Part shown: piece after piece, positions 7,837 through 17,602 of the stretch | How positions within the stretch are numbered: position 1 is the stretch's first letter | Layout: every line of letters begins with the position of its first letter | Assembly: GCF_000260115.1 (NCBI RefSeq) | Contig: NZ_JH651379.1 | Span: 2,050,501 to 2,114,500, forward strand | Origin: Galbibacter orientalis DSM 19592 | GTDB taxonomy: Bacteria > Bacteroidota > Bacteroidia > Flavobacteriales > Flavobacteriaceae | Reading direction: 5' to 3' | Length of the DNA stretch: 64,000 bases | Program-made: the position numbers and the translations under genes | The notes under the pieces: model-generated | What the model was told of the DNA's origin: nothing | What the model saw: the letters and a program-made list of their open reading frames with translations, nothing else | The model's database searches: none

Positions 7837-8763
7837 ATGAAGAAACTATTTTTGATTTTAATGAGCGTTACGGCCCTTACCGCCTGTAAGGACAAAGCTT
7901 CAAACGAGGAAAAAAACACCGTTGAACCTAAAACTGCCGTGAAGGTTACCCGTATCCGCCAAGGTTCTGTTGAGGACAATCTGGAACTGTTTGCCACCAC
8001 CGTTTATCTCAAACGCAATATCGCGACTGCCCCAATACCCTCTTATATAACCAAGGTCAACATCCGCTTGGGCGACAGGGTCAGCAAAGGCAAGGTCTTG
8101 TATGAACTGGAAAGCAAGGAACGCCGTGCCTTGGGCGAATCCATAAAACTCGATTCCTCGCTAGTAGGATTTGGGCTGATCAAGGTAAGGGCACAGGTTT
8201 CCGGAATCGTCACGACACTTGACAAACAGCAACCCGGTGATTACGTTCTGGAAGGGGCAAAACTCTGTACCATTGCCAAAAGCGGGGATATGGTTTTCCA
8301 GATCAACGTTCCTTACGAATATAACAGCTATGTTAAACAAGGCGAAAAGTTAAAGTTTGTACTCCCCAACGATTCCATAAGAATGGCCGAGATCACAACC
8401 ACGCTGGCAGGAATGAGCGGCACCGCACAAACCCAAAAAGTATTGGCAAAGCCCGTTAAACCCATCTTTCTGCCCGATAGCCTAATCGTAAAGGCACTTT
8501 TTAGCAAGGGCAACAACGATAAAAAACAGATTGTTCCCAAAGCTGCACTCCAAAGTGATGAAATGATGAAGGATTTTTGGGTGATGAAACTTATCAATGA
8601 CAGTACTGCGGTAAAAGTCCCGGTAACCGTGGGGAGCAAAGACCAGAATGAAGTAGAGATCCTTAGCCCGACCTTTAGAAAATCAGACCGCATCATTACA
8701 GCGGGGGCTTATGGTATGCAGGATTCAACCCTTGTGAAGATAACTGGTCAAGAGAAAATGTAA
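7837..8763 (+). CDS. RND periplasmic adaptor (membrane-fusion protein), lipoprotein
   Basis: The 308-residue protein has a lipobox near residues 14-17 (TALTAC), so it should be lipid-anchored. A biotinyl-lipoyl half (YITKVNIRLGDRVSKGKVL) and its partner (VRAQVSGIVTTLDKQQPGDYV) flank a very short hairpin. Beta-barrel and membrane-proximal segments follow. At 308 residues it is short for the family, mainly because the alpha-helical hairpin is nearly absent. It bridges the TolC protein before it and the RND pump after it. The substrate is unknown; no His- or Met-rich metal segment is present, unlike the adaptors later in the window. Confidence 0.87.
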   Translation: MKKLFLILMSVTALTACKDKASNEEKNTVEPKTAVKVTRIRQGSVEDNLELFATTVYLKRNIATAPIPSYITKVNIRLGDRVSKGKVLYELESKERRALGESIKLDSSLVGFGLIKVRAQVSGIVTTLDKQQPGDYVLEGAKLCTIAKSGDMVFQINVPYEYNSYVKQGEKLKFVLPNDSIRMAEITTTLAGMSGTAQTQKVLAKPVKPIFLPDSLIVKALFSKGNNDKKQIVPKAALQSDEMMKDFWVMKLINDSTAVKVPVTVGSKDQNEVEILSPTFRKSDRIITAGAYGMQDSTLVKITGQEKM

Positions 8764-8771
8764 ATCTTTCA

Positions 8772-11700
8772 ATGCGCAAAATGAACAGGAAAAACTACTT
8801 TCAAATATTCTCAAAACCCATCATCTTCATTGGGCTGCTCTTCCTGATGGCCGGTATATTCTCGTATACCAAAATGCAGACCAACCTCTTCCCGGAAGTT
8901 CTTTTTCCGCGGGTCACTATTATTGCCGATGCGGGTCAACTCCCCGTTGACCGTATGATGATCACCGTCACCAAACCTTTGGAAAGTGCGGTAAAAAAAG
9001 TAAGGGGGGTCAATGTGGTAAAATCGAATACCAGTCGGGGAAGCGCAACGATCAGCGTGTTTTTTGACTGGGGGCTTGATACCTATACCACAAAATTACA
9101 GATGGAGAGCCGCATCAATGAGATAAAAAATTACCTGCCACAAGGGCTTACCCTTTCGGTAGAGGCGATGAACCAGTCCCTTTTTCCCGTGTATGGGTTT
9201 ACTTTGGAAAGCAAAAATAACGGTTCGGTTGCCTTACGCGATAAGGCCAAACTGGTGGCACGGCCTATTTTTTCACAAGTAAAGGGTATTTCAAATGTTG
9301 TAGTGAGGGGCGGAAGGGCAAAAGAGTACGTGATCATACCCGATGCCGCCAAAATGTCGGCCGTGGGCGTAACGGTAAACAGTTTTGTTACCGCATTCAA
9401 CAACAATAATTTTGTGCTCTCGAACGGAAATGTGGCCGATTATGACCGTTTGTACCTGACCCTGACCGATACGCGCGTCAAGGATGTCGAGGAGCTAAAA
9501 GACATCATCATTAAAAACGATGGCCAACGCATTTTAAAAGTAAAAGATCTGGCCACCGTAGAGATACAGGAGCAAAAAGAATTTGTAAAGGTCAATGCAA
9601 ACGGGGAAAGGGCGGTCTTGATAGACCTTGTGAAACAACCGGGCGTCAACCTTGTTGATTTTGCCAAAAATGCGGATGAAAAGGCCAAGGAGATCAGAAA
9701 GCTTTTACCGGACGGCTATGAACTAAAACCCTATTACAATCAAAGTGCCTTCGTGGGGGACAGTATTGATAGCGTTATCAAGACCATTTATGAAGGTCTT
9801 TTCTTGGCCGTCATCGTAATGATCTTTTTCTTAAGGTCGTGGCGGGCAAGTTTGGTCGTGATGCTCACTATTCCGGTCACTGTTACCTTTACTATCTTGG
9901 TGCTGTACCTGTTCGGGATTACGATAAACGTGATGTCGCTGGGTGCGATCGCCGCTTCCATCGGGCTCATTATCGATGATGCCATAGTCATTATAGAACA
10001 GATTTACCGAACCCACGAGAATAATCCCGAAAAAGATCGTTTTACCGTTGTAAAAGAGTCCATACACCTTTTATTTCCAGCAATGATAGGCTCTTCCTTG
10101 GCCACTATTGTGATTCATTTTCCATTTGGTCTGATGAGCGGTCTGGCGGGTAGTTTCTTCAAAGAACTTTCGGACACAATGCAGATCACTATGGTCTGTT
10201 CCTTCCTTGTCACTTGGCTTTTGCTCCCGGTACTGCACTTGATCATTGGTTATAAGAAATCTTTAAAGCCCCATCACAATGATGAGGAAAAGTCCATAAA
10301 AAAGCTTCGGTGGCTTACCTGGTTTTTCGATAAGCCCATTATTACGGGCGTTTTCATTTTGTTCTTGGGGGTTTCGGCTTGGTTGGCATCAGGTGCGCTG
10401 GAGACAGGTTTCCTTCCAGCTTTGGACGAAGGCACCATTGTCTTGGACTATTTTTCCCCGCCCGGCACCAGTTTGGAGGAAACGGATCGTTTGAACCGGC
10501 AAATGGAAGCTATTATTTTGGCCAACCCCAATGTGGATACCTATTCTCGCAGAACCGGTATGCGTATGGCCTTCCGTACCGTAACGCCCAACTACGGCGA
10601 TTACCTGATATCCCTGAAAACCGACCGCACCAAGACTACCGAAGAGGTCATTAGTGAGCTAAGGGAAAAAATAACGGCCTCGGTACCGGTGATGAACGTA
10701 TCCTTTGGTCAGCGGATCGCCGACCTTCTGGGCGATTTGATGAGTACTTCGGAACCTATTGAAATAAAATTGTTCGGGGATAATTACAATATCCTTCAGC
10801 AAAAAGCCGAGGAAGCGGAAACTATAATCAAAGGCATTCCAGGACTTGCTGACATCAATAATGGTCTGATCACGGCGGGGCCTTCCCTGGTCTTTGTTCC
10901 CGATCAGGAAAAACTGAGCCAATATAACATCCCGCTTTCAGACTTCCAAAAACAGCTCACGGCCTACACCGGGGGAGTTCCCTTGGGCCTAAATGCCGCC
11001 AACCAACCCACGCCCTCGCCGGCACAGGCAGCTATGACGGGCGGCCTGCAAATAGGGGAGCTACAGGATGGGGAACAAATGCGGAGGATATTGCTCAGGT
11101 TTACGGACTTTGACAAGAATGACGTTGAAAAACTTAAGGAACAATTGATTTTTCTTCCGAATGGAACTACACGTCCGCTATCATTTTTCAGTAAAGTAGA
11201 AGTTGTCCCCGGGGAGATCGAGCAAAAGAGGGAAGACCTTAAATCGGTCATTGGCCTTACGGCAAGGCTCGATAATCGGGATCTGGGGAGCGCAGTTTCG
11301 GAAATCCAACAAAAGCTCAAAGAAAATCTGGCGCTGCCTAAGGGCTATAGCATTGTTTACGGGGGTGCCTATGCAGAACAGCAACAGTCCTTTAATGAAC
11401 TTTTGCTTATTCTGGCAATGGCATCGCTCTTTGTGTTTGCTGTGATCCTGTTCCTTTTTAAGGATTGGGGGATCGGCCTGATCTTGTTGTTTATTTCCGT
11501 AATGGGGATTTCGGGGTGCATATTGGCCTTATTTATTTTCGGCATTCCGTTGAACGTCAGTAGTTATACGGGCATTATAATGATCGTAGGGATCATTGCC
11601 GAGAACGGGATTTTTACCGTCAACCAATTTAAACAGAACCTATTGAAAAGTAAGGATATTGATTGGGCTATAAATTATGCGACCGCCCTTCGTCTCCGGC

Positions 11701-11888
11701 CTATACTAATGACTGCCTTGGGGGCTATTTTAGCCTTGATGCCACTTGCACTCGGCATTGGTCTCGGTGCACAGATGCAGCAACCTTTGGCAATTGCCGT
11801 AATCGGGGGTTTTGTTGTTGGCCTGCCCTTATTGCTTTTCGTACTTCCCAGCCTGATTAGGGTTTTGTATAGAAAGAGAAGGCTGTGA
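8772..11888 (+). CDS. RND efflux pump, AcrB/HAE-like
   Basis: The 1038-residue inner-membrane pump has twelve helices in the usual 1+5, 1+5 arrangement and two large periplasmic loops. Helix 4 carries the acidic pair D402-D403 (GLIIDDAIVIIEQIY), typical of proton-coupled HAE pumps. The HME signatures DFGxIVDGA and AIGxMVD seen in the metal pumps of this window are absent. The last helices include IIMIVGIIAENGIF and ALGAILALMPLALGIGLGAQ. Substrates are probably organic compounds or lipids, an inference only. Two ATGs lie at the start (codons 1 and 4); the first gives an 8-bp spacing from the adaptor gene. Confidence 0.9.
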   Translation: MRKMNRKNYFQIFSKPIIFIGLLFLMAGIFSYTKMQTNLFPEVLFPRVTIIADAGQLPVDRMMITVTKPLESAVKKVRGVNVVKSNTSRGSATISVFFDWGLDTYTTKLQMESRINEIKNYLPQGLTLSVEAMNQSLFPVYGFTLESKNNGSVALRDKAKLVARPIFSQVKGISNVVVRGGRAKEYVIIPDAAKMSAVGVTVNSFVTAFNNNNFVLSNGNVADYDRLYLTLTDTRVKDVEELKDIIIKNDGQRILKVKDLATVEIQEQKEFVKVNANGERAVLIDLVKQPGVNLVDFAKNADEKAKEIRKLLPDGYELKPYYNQSAFVGDSIDSVIKTIYEGLFLAVIVMIFFLRSWRASLVVMLTIPVTVTFTILVLYLFGITINVMSLGAIAASIGLIIDDAIVIIEQIYRTHENNPEKDRFTVVKESIHLLFPAMIGSSLATIVIHFPFGLMSGLAGSFFKELSDTMQITMVCSFLVTWLLLPVLHLIIGYKKSLKPHHNDEEKSIKKLRWLTWFFDKPIITGVFILFLGVSAWLASGALETGFLPALDEGTIVLDYFSPPGTSLEETDRLNRQMEAIILANPNVDTYSRRTGMRMAFRTVTPNYGDYLISLKTDRTKTTEEVISELREKITASVPVMNVSFGQRIADLLGDLMSTSEPIEIKLFGDNYNILQQKAEEAETIIKGIPGLADINNGLITAGPSLVFVPDQEKLSQYNIPLSDFQKQLTAYTGGVPLGLNAANQPTPSPAQAAMTGGLQIGELQDGEQMRRILLRFTDFDKNDVEKLKEQLIFLPNGTTRPLSFFSKVEVVPGEIEQKREDLKSVIGLTARLDNRDLGSAVSEIQQKLKENLALPKGYSIVYGGAYAEQQQSFNELLLILAMASLFVFAVILFLFKDWGIGLILLFISVMGISGCILALFIFGIPLNVSSYTGIIMIVGIIAENGIFTVNQFKQNLLKSKDIDWAINYATALRLRPILMTALGAILALMPLALGIGLGAQMQQPLAIAVIGGFVVGLPLLLFVLPSLIRVLYRKRRL

Positions 11889-11982
11889 GAATAAATTCAA
11901 TCAAAATAGAATGAAAAAGATGTCTGTGAAAAATTAAAACCTATGGGATAAACTTTGCACACCCTATGCATCACAATTTTGT

Positions 11983-11990
11983 TATCTTTG
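11983..11990 (+). promoter_or_regulatory. Bacteroidota -7 promoter element (TATCTTTG)
   Basis: TATCTTTG matches TAnnTTTG. A TTTG at 11954-11957 is a possible -33 element, but the 25-nt gap is longer than usual. The GTG start lies only 4 nt downstream, implying a leaderless or nearly leaderless transcript. Confidence 0.5.
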
Positions 11991-11994
11991 CAAC

Positions 11995-12312
11995 GTGAAA
12001 TTACTAACATTCATATTCGGTTTATATGTGCTAACGCTCAATGCGTTTCCCTGTACTGATGTTAGTGCGGATGTGGTTTCCGATAATTCTCAGACCGTGG
12101 TCGTAGCCGCTTCAAATTTGGATCATAACCATAGCTTGTCAGATACTTGCCCCCCTTTCTGTACCTGCCATTGCTGTCACGTACATACGGTGGAATTTGC
12201 TTCAGCGAATTTTAAGCCAATTAATACAGAAATATCTTCTAAGGTTTTCCTTCATTTTGATAGTTTGGGCGAAGAGCCTATTTCGTCCCTTTTAGATCCT
12301 CCAAGAGTTTAA
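11995..12312 (+). CDS. Small secreted Cys/His protein (DUF6660-like) leading the Czc module
   Basis: The 105-residue protein starts at GTG with a signal peptide (LLTFIFGLYVLTLNAFPC). A metal-ligand-rich centre at about residues 50-66 contains DTCPPFCTCHCCHVHTV, and the C-terminus is SSLLDPPRV. It resembles the small DUF6660-type proteins placed before Bacteroidota cation pumps; their function is not established. A periplasmic metal sensor or chaperone role is plausible from the clustered Cys/His. Genes at 31646 and 50223 occupy the same position before other RND pumps and also have a Pro-Pro near the end. Between this gene and the pump lies a hairpin followed by T5. Confidence 0.7.
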   Translation: MKLLTFIFGLYVLTLNAFPCTDVSADVVSDNSQTVVVAASNLDHNHSLSDTCPPFCTCHCCHVHTVEFASANFKPINTEISSKVFLHFDSLGEEPISSLLDPPRV

Positions 12313-12324
12313 TTCATTTTTTAT

Positions 12325-12349
12325 AGGATAGCTATGCTATATCCTTTTT
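12325..12349 (+). terminator. Hairpin with T-run between small secreted gene and CzcA gene (attenuator candidate)
   Basis: AGGATAGC (12325-12332) pairs with GCTATATCCT (12336-12345) with a two-base bulge, and a T run follows at 12345-12349. It could terminate part of the transcription before the pump gene at 12416. Confidence 0.6.
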
Positions 12350-12415
12350 CGACAGGTCAAGATTCTTTTGGCCACTCTTTTACATTTCAAAAACTGAATT
12401 AAATTTTCAACTTTT

Positions 12416-15064
12416 ATGATCAATAAAATCATCGCTTTTTCCATCCGGAACAAGCTTATCGTGGGACTGATGGTACTCGCACTCGTGGGAGTGGGCGTCT
12501 ATTCAATGTCCACCATTAACCTGGGCGCACAGCCCGATATTACCAATAACCAGGTACAGGTTATCACACAGTCGCCCAATCTGGCCACCGAAGACATCGA
12601 GCAATTTGTAACCTATCCCGTAGAGTTGGCGATGGCCAACCTACCGGGCGTTACAGAAGTAAGGTCTATCTCGCGTTTTGGGCTTTCGGTGGTGACCATT
12701 GTTTTTAAGGACGATATGGGCACGTACCTGCCCCGCCAACTGATTTCTGAAAAGCTCAACGAAGTAAAATCCGAGATTCCCGAACAATTCGGTAGTCCTG
12801 GAATGGGGCCGATCACCACCGGTCTGGGCGAAATCTATCAATATTCCCTAGTACCACAAGAAGGCTATGAGGATAAATTTTCTCCGACCAAATTACGAAC
12901 CATACAGGACTGGATCGTAAAACGCCAATTGGCCTTAACGGAAGGTGTTGTGGAAGTCAATGCTTTTGGTGGGAAGATCAAGCAATATGAAATTGCCATC
13001 GATCCCGCCAAACTCAATGCGATGGATGTAACAATGACGGAAGTCTTTGATGCCCTTCAGGAAAACAATGTGAATACCGGGGGCGCTTACATCGAAAAGA
13101 ACAAAATGGCCAATTTCATCCGTGGGGAAGGTTTGGCACGTTCGCTGGACGATATCCGTCAGATCGTGATAAAAAACGAAAATGGCCTGCCTATTTTAGT
13201 GAAAGACGTTGCCGAAAAAGTACATTTTGGGAGCCAAGTCCGCTACGGTGCCTTTACGCAGGATGGTCAAGAGGCTGTAGGGGGAACAATTATGATGCTG
13301 CGCGGTGATAACCCCAATTCAGTCGTGAATACCGTTAAGGACAGAATTAAAGAAGTACAGAAATCTTTGCCGGAAGGATTGAAGATCGTGCCTTTTTTAG
13401 ATCGAAGCGAACTCATCGGAAGGACTACGGCAACCATAGAGAAAAACCTTATAGAAGGGGCACTTATCGTGATTTTTGTACTGGTGCTGCTCCTCGGTAG
13501 TTTCCGTGGAGGATTGGTTACCGCTTCGTTAATTCCGCTTTCCCTGCTGTTTGCCTTTATTTTGATGAAAGCTTTTGGGGTCTGGGCCAACCTGATGTCC
13601 CTCGGGGCAATCGACTTCGGTATCATTGTCGATGGTGCTGTGATTATTGTGGAGGGAACGGTACACGAGATTGAAAAACGCATTAAACGTGGAAAACAGA
13701 GTTTTAATCAGTCCGAAATGGATGAAGTGGTCTATGATGCGAGTAGTACCGTAATGAATTCGGCCTTCTTTGGACAGATCATTATCCTGATCGTATTTAC
13801 ACCTATTTTATTCCTGACCGGGATCGAGGGCAAAATGTTCCGCCCTATGGCATTTACCTTCGGGTTTGCAGTATTAGGGGCGATTATATTATGCCTTACC
13901 TACGTACCGATGATTGCCTCGCTTACAATGAAACCGGCGACGAAAAAGAAAAATTGGTTTCATAAGATTGAAGATAAAATCTCGGGCTTTAGCAACGGGA
14001 TGATGAGCCGTATCAACAACGGCTATCGGCCGGTAATCCTGAAATCCCTGAACCACCGCATTATCGTACTGGTCATCGCAGTTGTACTGCTTGTCGGTGC
14101 CGGATATTCTTTTAGCCGAATGGGCGGGGAATTTATCCCAAGTATCGATGAAGGCGATATCGCAATGCAGGCCTTGTTAAGGCCGGGAAGTTCTTTGACC
14201 GAATCCATCGAGACTTCAAAGAGGATAGAGAATATTGTGCTGGACAACTTTCCCGAGGTGGAAACGATGGTGGCCCGGATCGGGGTGGCCGATATCCCGA
14301 CCGACCCGATGCCAATGGATATTGCCGATTCCTACATTATTTTGGACAAGGACAAGGATAATTGGACTTCGGCGGAAACAAAAGAGGAATTGATCGAAAA
14401 AATCAAAGAAAAATTATCGGTCGTTCCCGGGGTCAACTTCGTTTTTAGTCAGCCCGTGGAACTGCGATTTAACGAACTGCTTACCGGTGTTCGGGAAGAT
14501 GTAGCGATTAAATTGTATGGTGAAGATCTTGATGTTTTAACTGAAAAGGCTTCTAAAATGGCCAATATAATCAAGACCGTGCCCGGTGCCGGCGATGTGA
14601 ACCTGGAGGCCACCTCGGGACTGCCACAAATGACAGTTCGATTTAACCGAAGAAAGGTAGCCCAATACGGCCTGAACATCCAAAAACTGAACCAGTACGT
14701 AAGCACTGCTTTTGCGGGGAGTTCCGCAGGGGTCATCTTTGAGGGCGAAAAGCGCTTTGATATGGTTGTAAGATTGGACAAGGAACATCGCCAAAGCATC
14801 GATAATCTAAAAAACCTATTGATCGACCTGCCCGGTGGAAACCAGATCCCCATAAAAGAGGTGGCCGATATCAGTTACCAACCGGGACCGATGCAGATTT
14901 CCCGGGACAATACCTCTCGAAGGATTTACGTAGGGGTGAACGTACGGGGTCGAGATGTAGAATCAATGGTGCACGATATCCAGGCAAAAATGGATGAGCA
15001 ATTGGATCTGCCGCCCGGCTACCATATTGAATACGGCGGTGCTTTTGAATGTAAATTCCTGTAA
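12416..15064 (+). pseudogene. czcA: CzcA-type metal RND pump, N-terminal part of a disrupted CzcA-CzcC fusion
   Basis: The native frame runs 12416-15049 (878 codons). It then enters the IS element and ends with four foreign residues (CKFL) at 15064. The helix-4 signature AIDFGIIVDGAVIIVE near residues 398-413 is the CzcA/HME type for Zn, Co or Cd. Both periplasmic domains and helices 1-7 are present, while helices 8-12 lie beyond the insertion. Removing the 2547-bp IS and one target repeat joins GAFE to NLQRAKDRLVIVVPIAL in frame, giving about 1487 residues, close to the intact 1466-residue paralogue at 50831. The truncated protein should be inactive. Confidence 0.9.
15044..15049. repeat. Target-site duplication, left copy (TTTGAA)
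   Basis: TTTGAA directly abuts the left IS end and recurs at 17597-17602 beyond the right end. It encodes Phe-Glu in the pump frame. Six bases is within the range for IS21-family elements. Confidence 0.85.
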
Positions 15065-15152
15065 AGTTGACCCACCCATTCCTGTTTAAATTGAGCATAG
15101 TAAAACAGGTTCTAAAAAGAGCAGTTTTGTGCTTATAAAAATATAAAATTTA

Positions 15153-15881
15153 TCATTGTTTTTTTCTTTTTTTTCTCATGGATTCACCTTTAAGTTCCAC
15201 TCTATGTGCTGCATGTACCAGTCGATCTAAAATAGCATCAGCAATAGTTTGTTCTCCGATAATTTGATGCCATCCCATAATTGGTAGTTGTGAGGCTATG
15301 ATAGTAGCACGTTTTCCATGTCTATCTTCGATGATTTCCATAAAAGCTTGTCTTTTATTAGTATCAAGTTCTTGAAGTCCAAAATCATCAAGAATGAGCA
15401 AATCCTGTTTTTCTATTCTATCGATTTCTTTCATGTATGAACCGTCTGCTTTAGCTAGTTTGAGTTTAGCAAAAAGCTTATTGATATTGTAATATTTGAC
15501 TTTATACCCTAGAGAACAAGCTTGGTATCCAATAGCTGAGGCAATAAAGCTTTTACCAACACCTGTGCTTCCTGTAATGAGTATGTTTTCCTTGTTTTTA
15601 ATAAACTCGCACGATGTGAACCTAATTAATAGGTTTTTGTCAATCATTCGGCTGGATTCAAAAGATATCTCTTCTACAGAAGCTTTATATCTAAACTTGG
15701 CTGCTTTGGTTAATCGTTCTATTTTTCTATTGTGTTTATCATCCCATTCAGATTGTAATAAATACGCTACTAGCTCATCATTAGTATATGCTAGATGATT
15801 TGCTTCTAGTGTTGTCGTAAAGGCTCTATGCATGCCATATAGCCTTAGTTGTTTCATTTGTTGTAATGTTTGGTCATTCAT
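15153..15881 (-). CDS. istB: IS21 ATPase helper IstB
   Basis: The 242-residue AAA+ ATPase has Walker A ITGSTGVGKSF near residue 102 and Walker B DLLILDDFG near residue 162. A sensor region (TIIASQLPIMGWHQII) and a basic tail (KGESMRKKRKKQ) follow. IstB proteins bind DNA and stimulate the IstA transposase during target capture. It lies 17 bp downstream of istA on the same strand, as expected for the family. Length is typical (about 240-260), with no frameshift or missing motif. Confidence 0.95.
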   Translation of the reverse strand: MNDQTLQQMKQLRLYGMHRAFTTTLEANHLAYTNDELVAYLLQSEWDDKHNRKIERLTKAAKFRYKASVEEISFESSRMIDKNLLIRFTSCEFIKNKENILITGSTGVGKSFIASAIGYQACSLGYKVKYYNINKLFAKLKLAKADGSYMKEIDRIEKQDLLILDDFGLQELDTNKRQAFMEIIEDRHGKRATIIASQLPIMGWHQIIGEQTIADAILDRLVHAAHRVELKGESMRKKRKKQ

Positions 15882-15898
15882 AATTTATAATGATTTAA

Positions 15899-17443
15899 TT
15901 ATTTATAATAATCGCCCCCTCTGATGTTTCCATGCTTAGGGATTGTAGATTCTGTATTGGTATCTTCCTGTATAAAATCCAATCCTTTTTCAAGAATACT
16001 TTTAACACTTTGATAATTGATGCGTTCATAATCTAAAGCTCGTTTACAAGCATTATCAAGACGTTCATTCCCAACTTTTTTAGCTAGCCCTAATACACCA
16101 GCACAAGATTTATAGGATTGTTCAGGATGTTGTCTTTTTCCTAATAATAAAGTGATGAAAGTTTTACAATGGCCTCCAATACCTTCAGCCCAATTTAAAA
16201 AGGTGTCAGGATTCCAATCAGCTACATAACGATGTGTTGAAGGCATATGCTCGCTATCGGTAGTGTAACCATGACGTTTTAAGCCTCTTTTATGAACAGC
16301 AATCCGTTTTTGCTTATAGTAAATTTCAACGGTGTCTTTTGTATAAATGATGCGAACCTTCTTTCCTATATAACGATAAGGAACGCTGTAATAATGCTTA
16401 TCTTTATTAATGTGGATATGAGAGGTCTTATATACTGTTCCCATTAGGTAGGCACGTAGTTGATATTTATCTGTAGGCAATGGCAATAATTCTTCTTGCT
16501 CCAAAGATGTAAATAAATCTAACCTAGAACAGTCCCTTGCTTGAAAGTTAATTTTATTATGCTTCCCCGTGAGTTCTAATACAGCTTCATTTAAAGCACT
16601 TAAGGTATAATAATCATTCCCATTTAATGGAGCAAAAACTCTTGTGTAGATAATCTTTACAGCATTTTCTACTAGTGCCTTATCTCTTGGACGATAGGTT
16701 CTTGTTGGAAGTATCGTGGTATCATAATGAGTTGCCATAGCCAATAAACTCTCATTAAGGATAGGCTCATACTTGCTACTTTTTGTAACAGCTGACTTTA
16801 AGTTATCAGTTACTATTGCTCTAGGAACGCCTCCGAAAAAATGTAATGCACCTACTATGCACCCAATAAAATCCTCTCGTTTTTGTGAACGACAAGCTTC
16901 TACATAGGTATAGCCGCTTGCTCCTAGTACAGCAATAAATACTTCCATTTCTTTTAGTAAACCAGTAGCGGGATCTATGATAGCTAATTTCTTTCCTGTG
17001 AAGTCCACAAACATTTTATCCCCAGCCTTATGGTTAAATCGCATGACTGGATTTTGAGTACGAGACCAAACTCTATACAAATGACAAAATCTAGAATAAG
17101 AGATAAATACCTTTTTATTTTGATAATAGTCCTCCCAGATCATGTAACGAGTAACTCCAACCTTTTTAAGGCGTTTGCTTACCTCTGGGTATAACTTAAA
17201 AACATACTCATGACGAGTCGTTATGTGGGTCTCATCAATATGCAATAATATACGTAAATCTTCAAAACCAAGCTTATCAACCTCTTCACTTGTAAGCTTG
17301 CTCTTTAGTAATAATTCGATGTATTTGCGAACAGTATTCCTGGATATACCAAGTTGTTTACTGATGCTCCGCTTACTAACTCCTTGAGTATGTAAACGAT
17401 ATAGTTGTTTGATTTTTCGCATGTCTAAATGTATGTTTGCCAT
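15899..17443 (-). CDS. istA: IS21 transposase IstA
   Basis: The 514-residue transposase has an N-terminal helix-turn-helix (GVSKRSISKQLGISRNTVRKY) and a retroviral-integrase-like DDE core. Candidate acidic residues are D in KMFVDFTGKK, D in AIVTDNLKSAV, and E in DKALVENAVKIIY. A C-terminal Mu-transposase-like beta domain follows (VYKTSHIHINKDKHYYSVPY). It catalyses cut-out and insertion of the element together with IstB. It starts at ATG 17441-17443, about 150 bp inside the right end, and appears full length. Confidence 0.95.
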   Translation of the reverse strand: MANIHLDMRKIKQLYRLHTQGVSKRSISKQLGISRNTVRKYIELLLKSKLTSEEVDKLGFEDLRILLHIDETHITTRHEYVFKLYPEVSKRLKKVGVTRYMIWEDYYQNKKVFISYSRFCHLYRVWSRTQNPVMRFNHKAGDKMFVDFTGKKLAIIDPATGLLKEMEVFIAVLGASGYTYVEACRSQKREDFIGCIVGALHFFGGVPRAIVTDNLKSAVTKSSKYEPILNESLLAMATHYDTTILPTRTYRPRDKALVENAVKIIYTRVFAPLNGNDYYTLSALNEAVLELTGKHNKINFQARDCSRLDLFTSLEQEELLPLPTDKYQLRAYLMGTVYKTSHIHINKDKHYYSVPYRYIGKKVRIIYTKDTVEIYYKQKRIAVHKRGLKRHGYTTDSEHMPSTHRYVADWNPDTFLNWAEGIGGHCKTFITLLLGKRQHPEQSYKSCAGVLGLAKKVGNERLDNACKRALDYERINYQSVKSILEKGLDFIQEDTNTESTIPKHGNIRGGDYYK

Positions 17444-17501
17444 GGTTATTTTTCTTGATTATAACCATACAAGTTATTTAATACATGCTCTTTCTAGAGG
17501 T

Positions 17502-17596
17502 GGGTCAATTTAGACAGGAATACCCGGGTCACTTTAAATAGGATTCAGTGGGTCACTTTCGCAGGATTACATGGGTCAGTTTGGCAAGAATTTCCA
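17502..17596. repeat. Multiple terminal repeats of the IS21 element (four GGGTCA iterons)
   Basis: GGGTCA occurs at 17502, 17526, 17550 and 17573, each followed by a related A/T-rich stretch and an AGGA- or AAGAA-type core. Spacing is 23-24 bp. The other end has one good copy (TGACCC at 15068-15073) and a degenerate one. Such repeats are IstA binding sites in IS21 relatives. Confidence 0.75.
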
Positions 17597-17602
17597 TTTG
17601 AA
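17597..17602. repeat. Target-site duplication, right copy (TTTGAA)
   Basis: This is identical to 15044-15049 and directly follows the right IS end. The native pump frame resumes at 17603 with AAC CTG CAA. Confidence 0.85.

Larger units (their letters stand above)
15050..17596 (-). mobile_element. IS21-family insertion sequence, complete (2547 bp)
   Basis: The element starts TGTAAATTC and, on the opposite strand, ends TGGAAATTC, with imperfect terminal inverted repeats continuing to TGACCCA. It carries istA and istB in the usual order on the minus strand and is flanked by the 6-bp repeat TTTGAA. The istA-side end holds four GGGTCA-containing repeats. All parts look intact, suggesting a recent and possibly active insertion. 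It splits the czcA-czcC fusion gene between Glu878 and the next native codon. Confidence 0.93.

Noticed and set aside
13267-13683. Long minus-strand open frames inside the RND, P-ATPase and adaptor genes.
   Set aside because: They lie opposite well-supported genes, lack family motifs, and their composition (Ser, Pro, Ile rich) is typical of antisense shadows.
17502-17596. Regular 24-bp repeats as a CRISPR or iteron origin.
   Set aside because: They sit exactly at the IS end and match IS21 terminal repeats; there is no array beyond four units.
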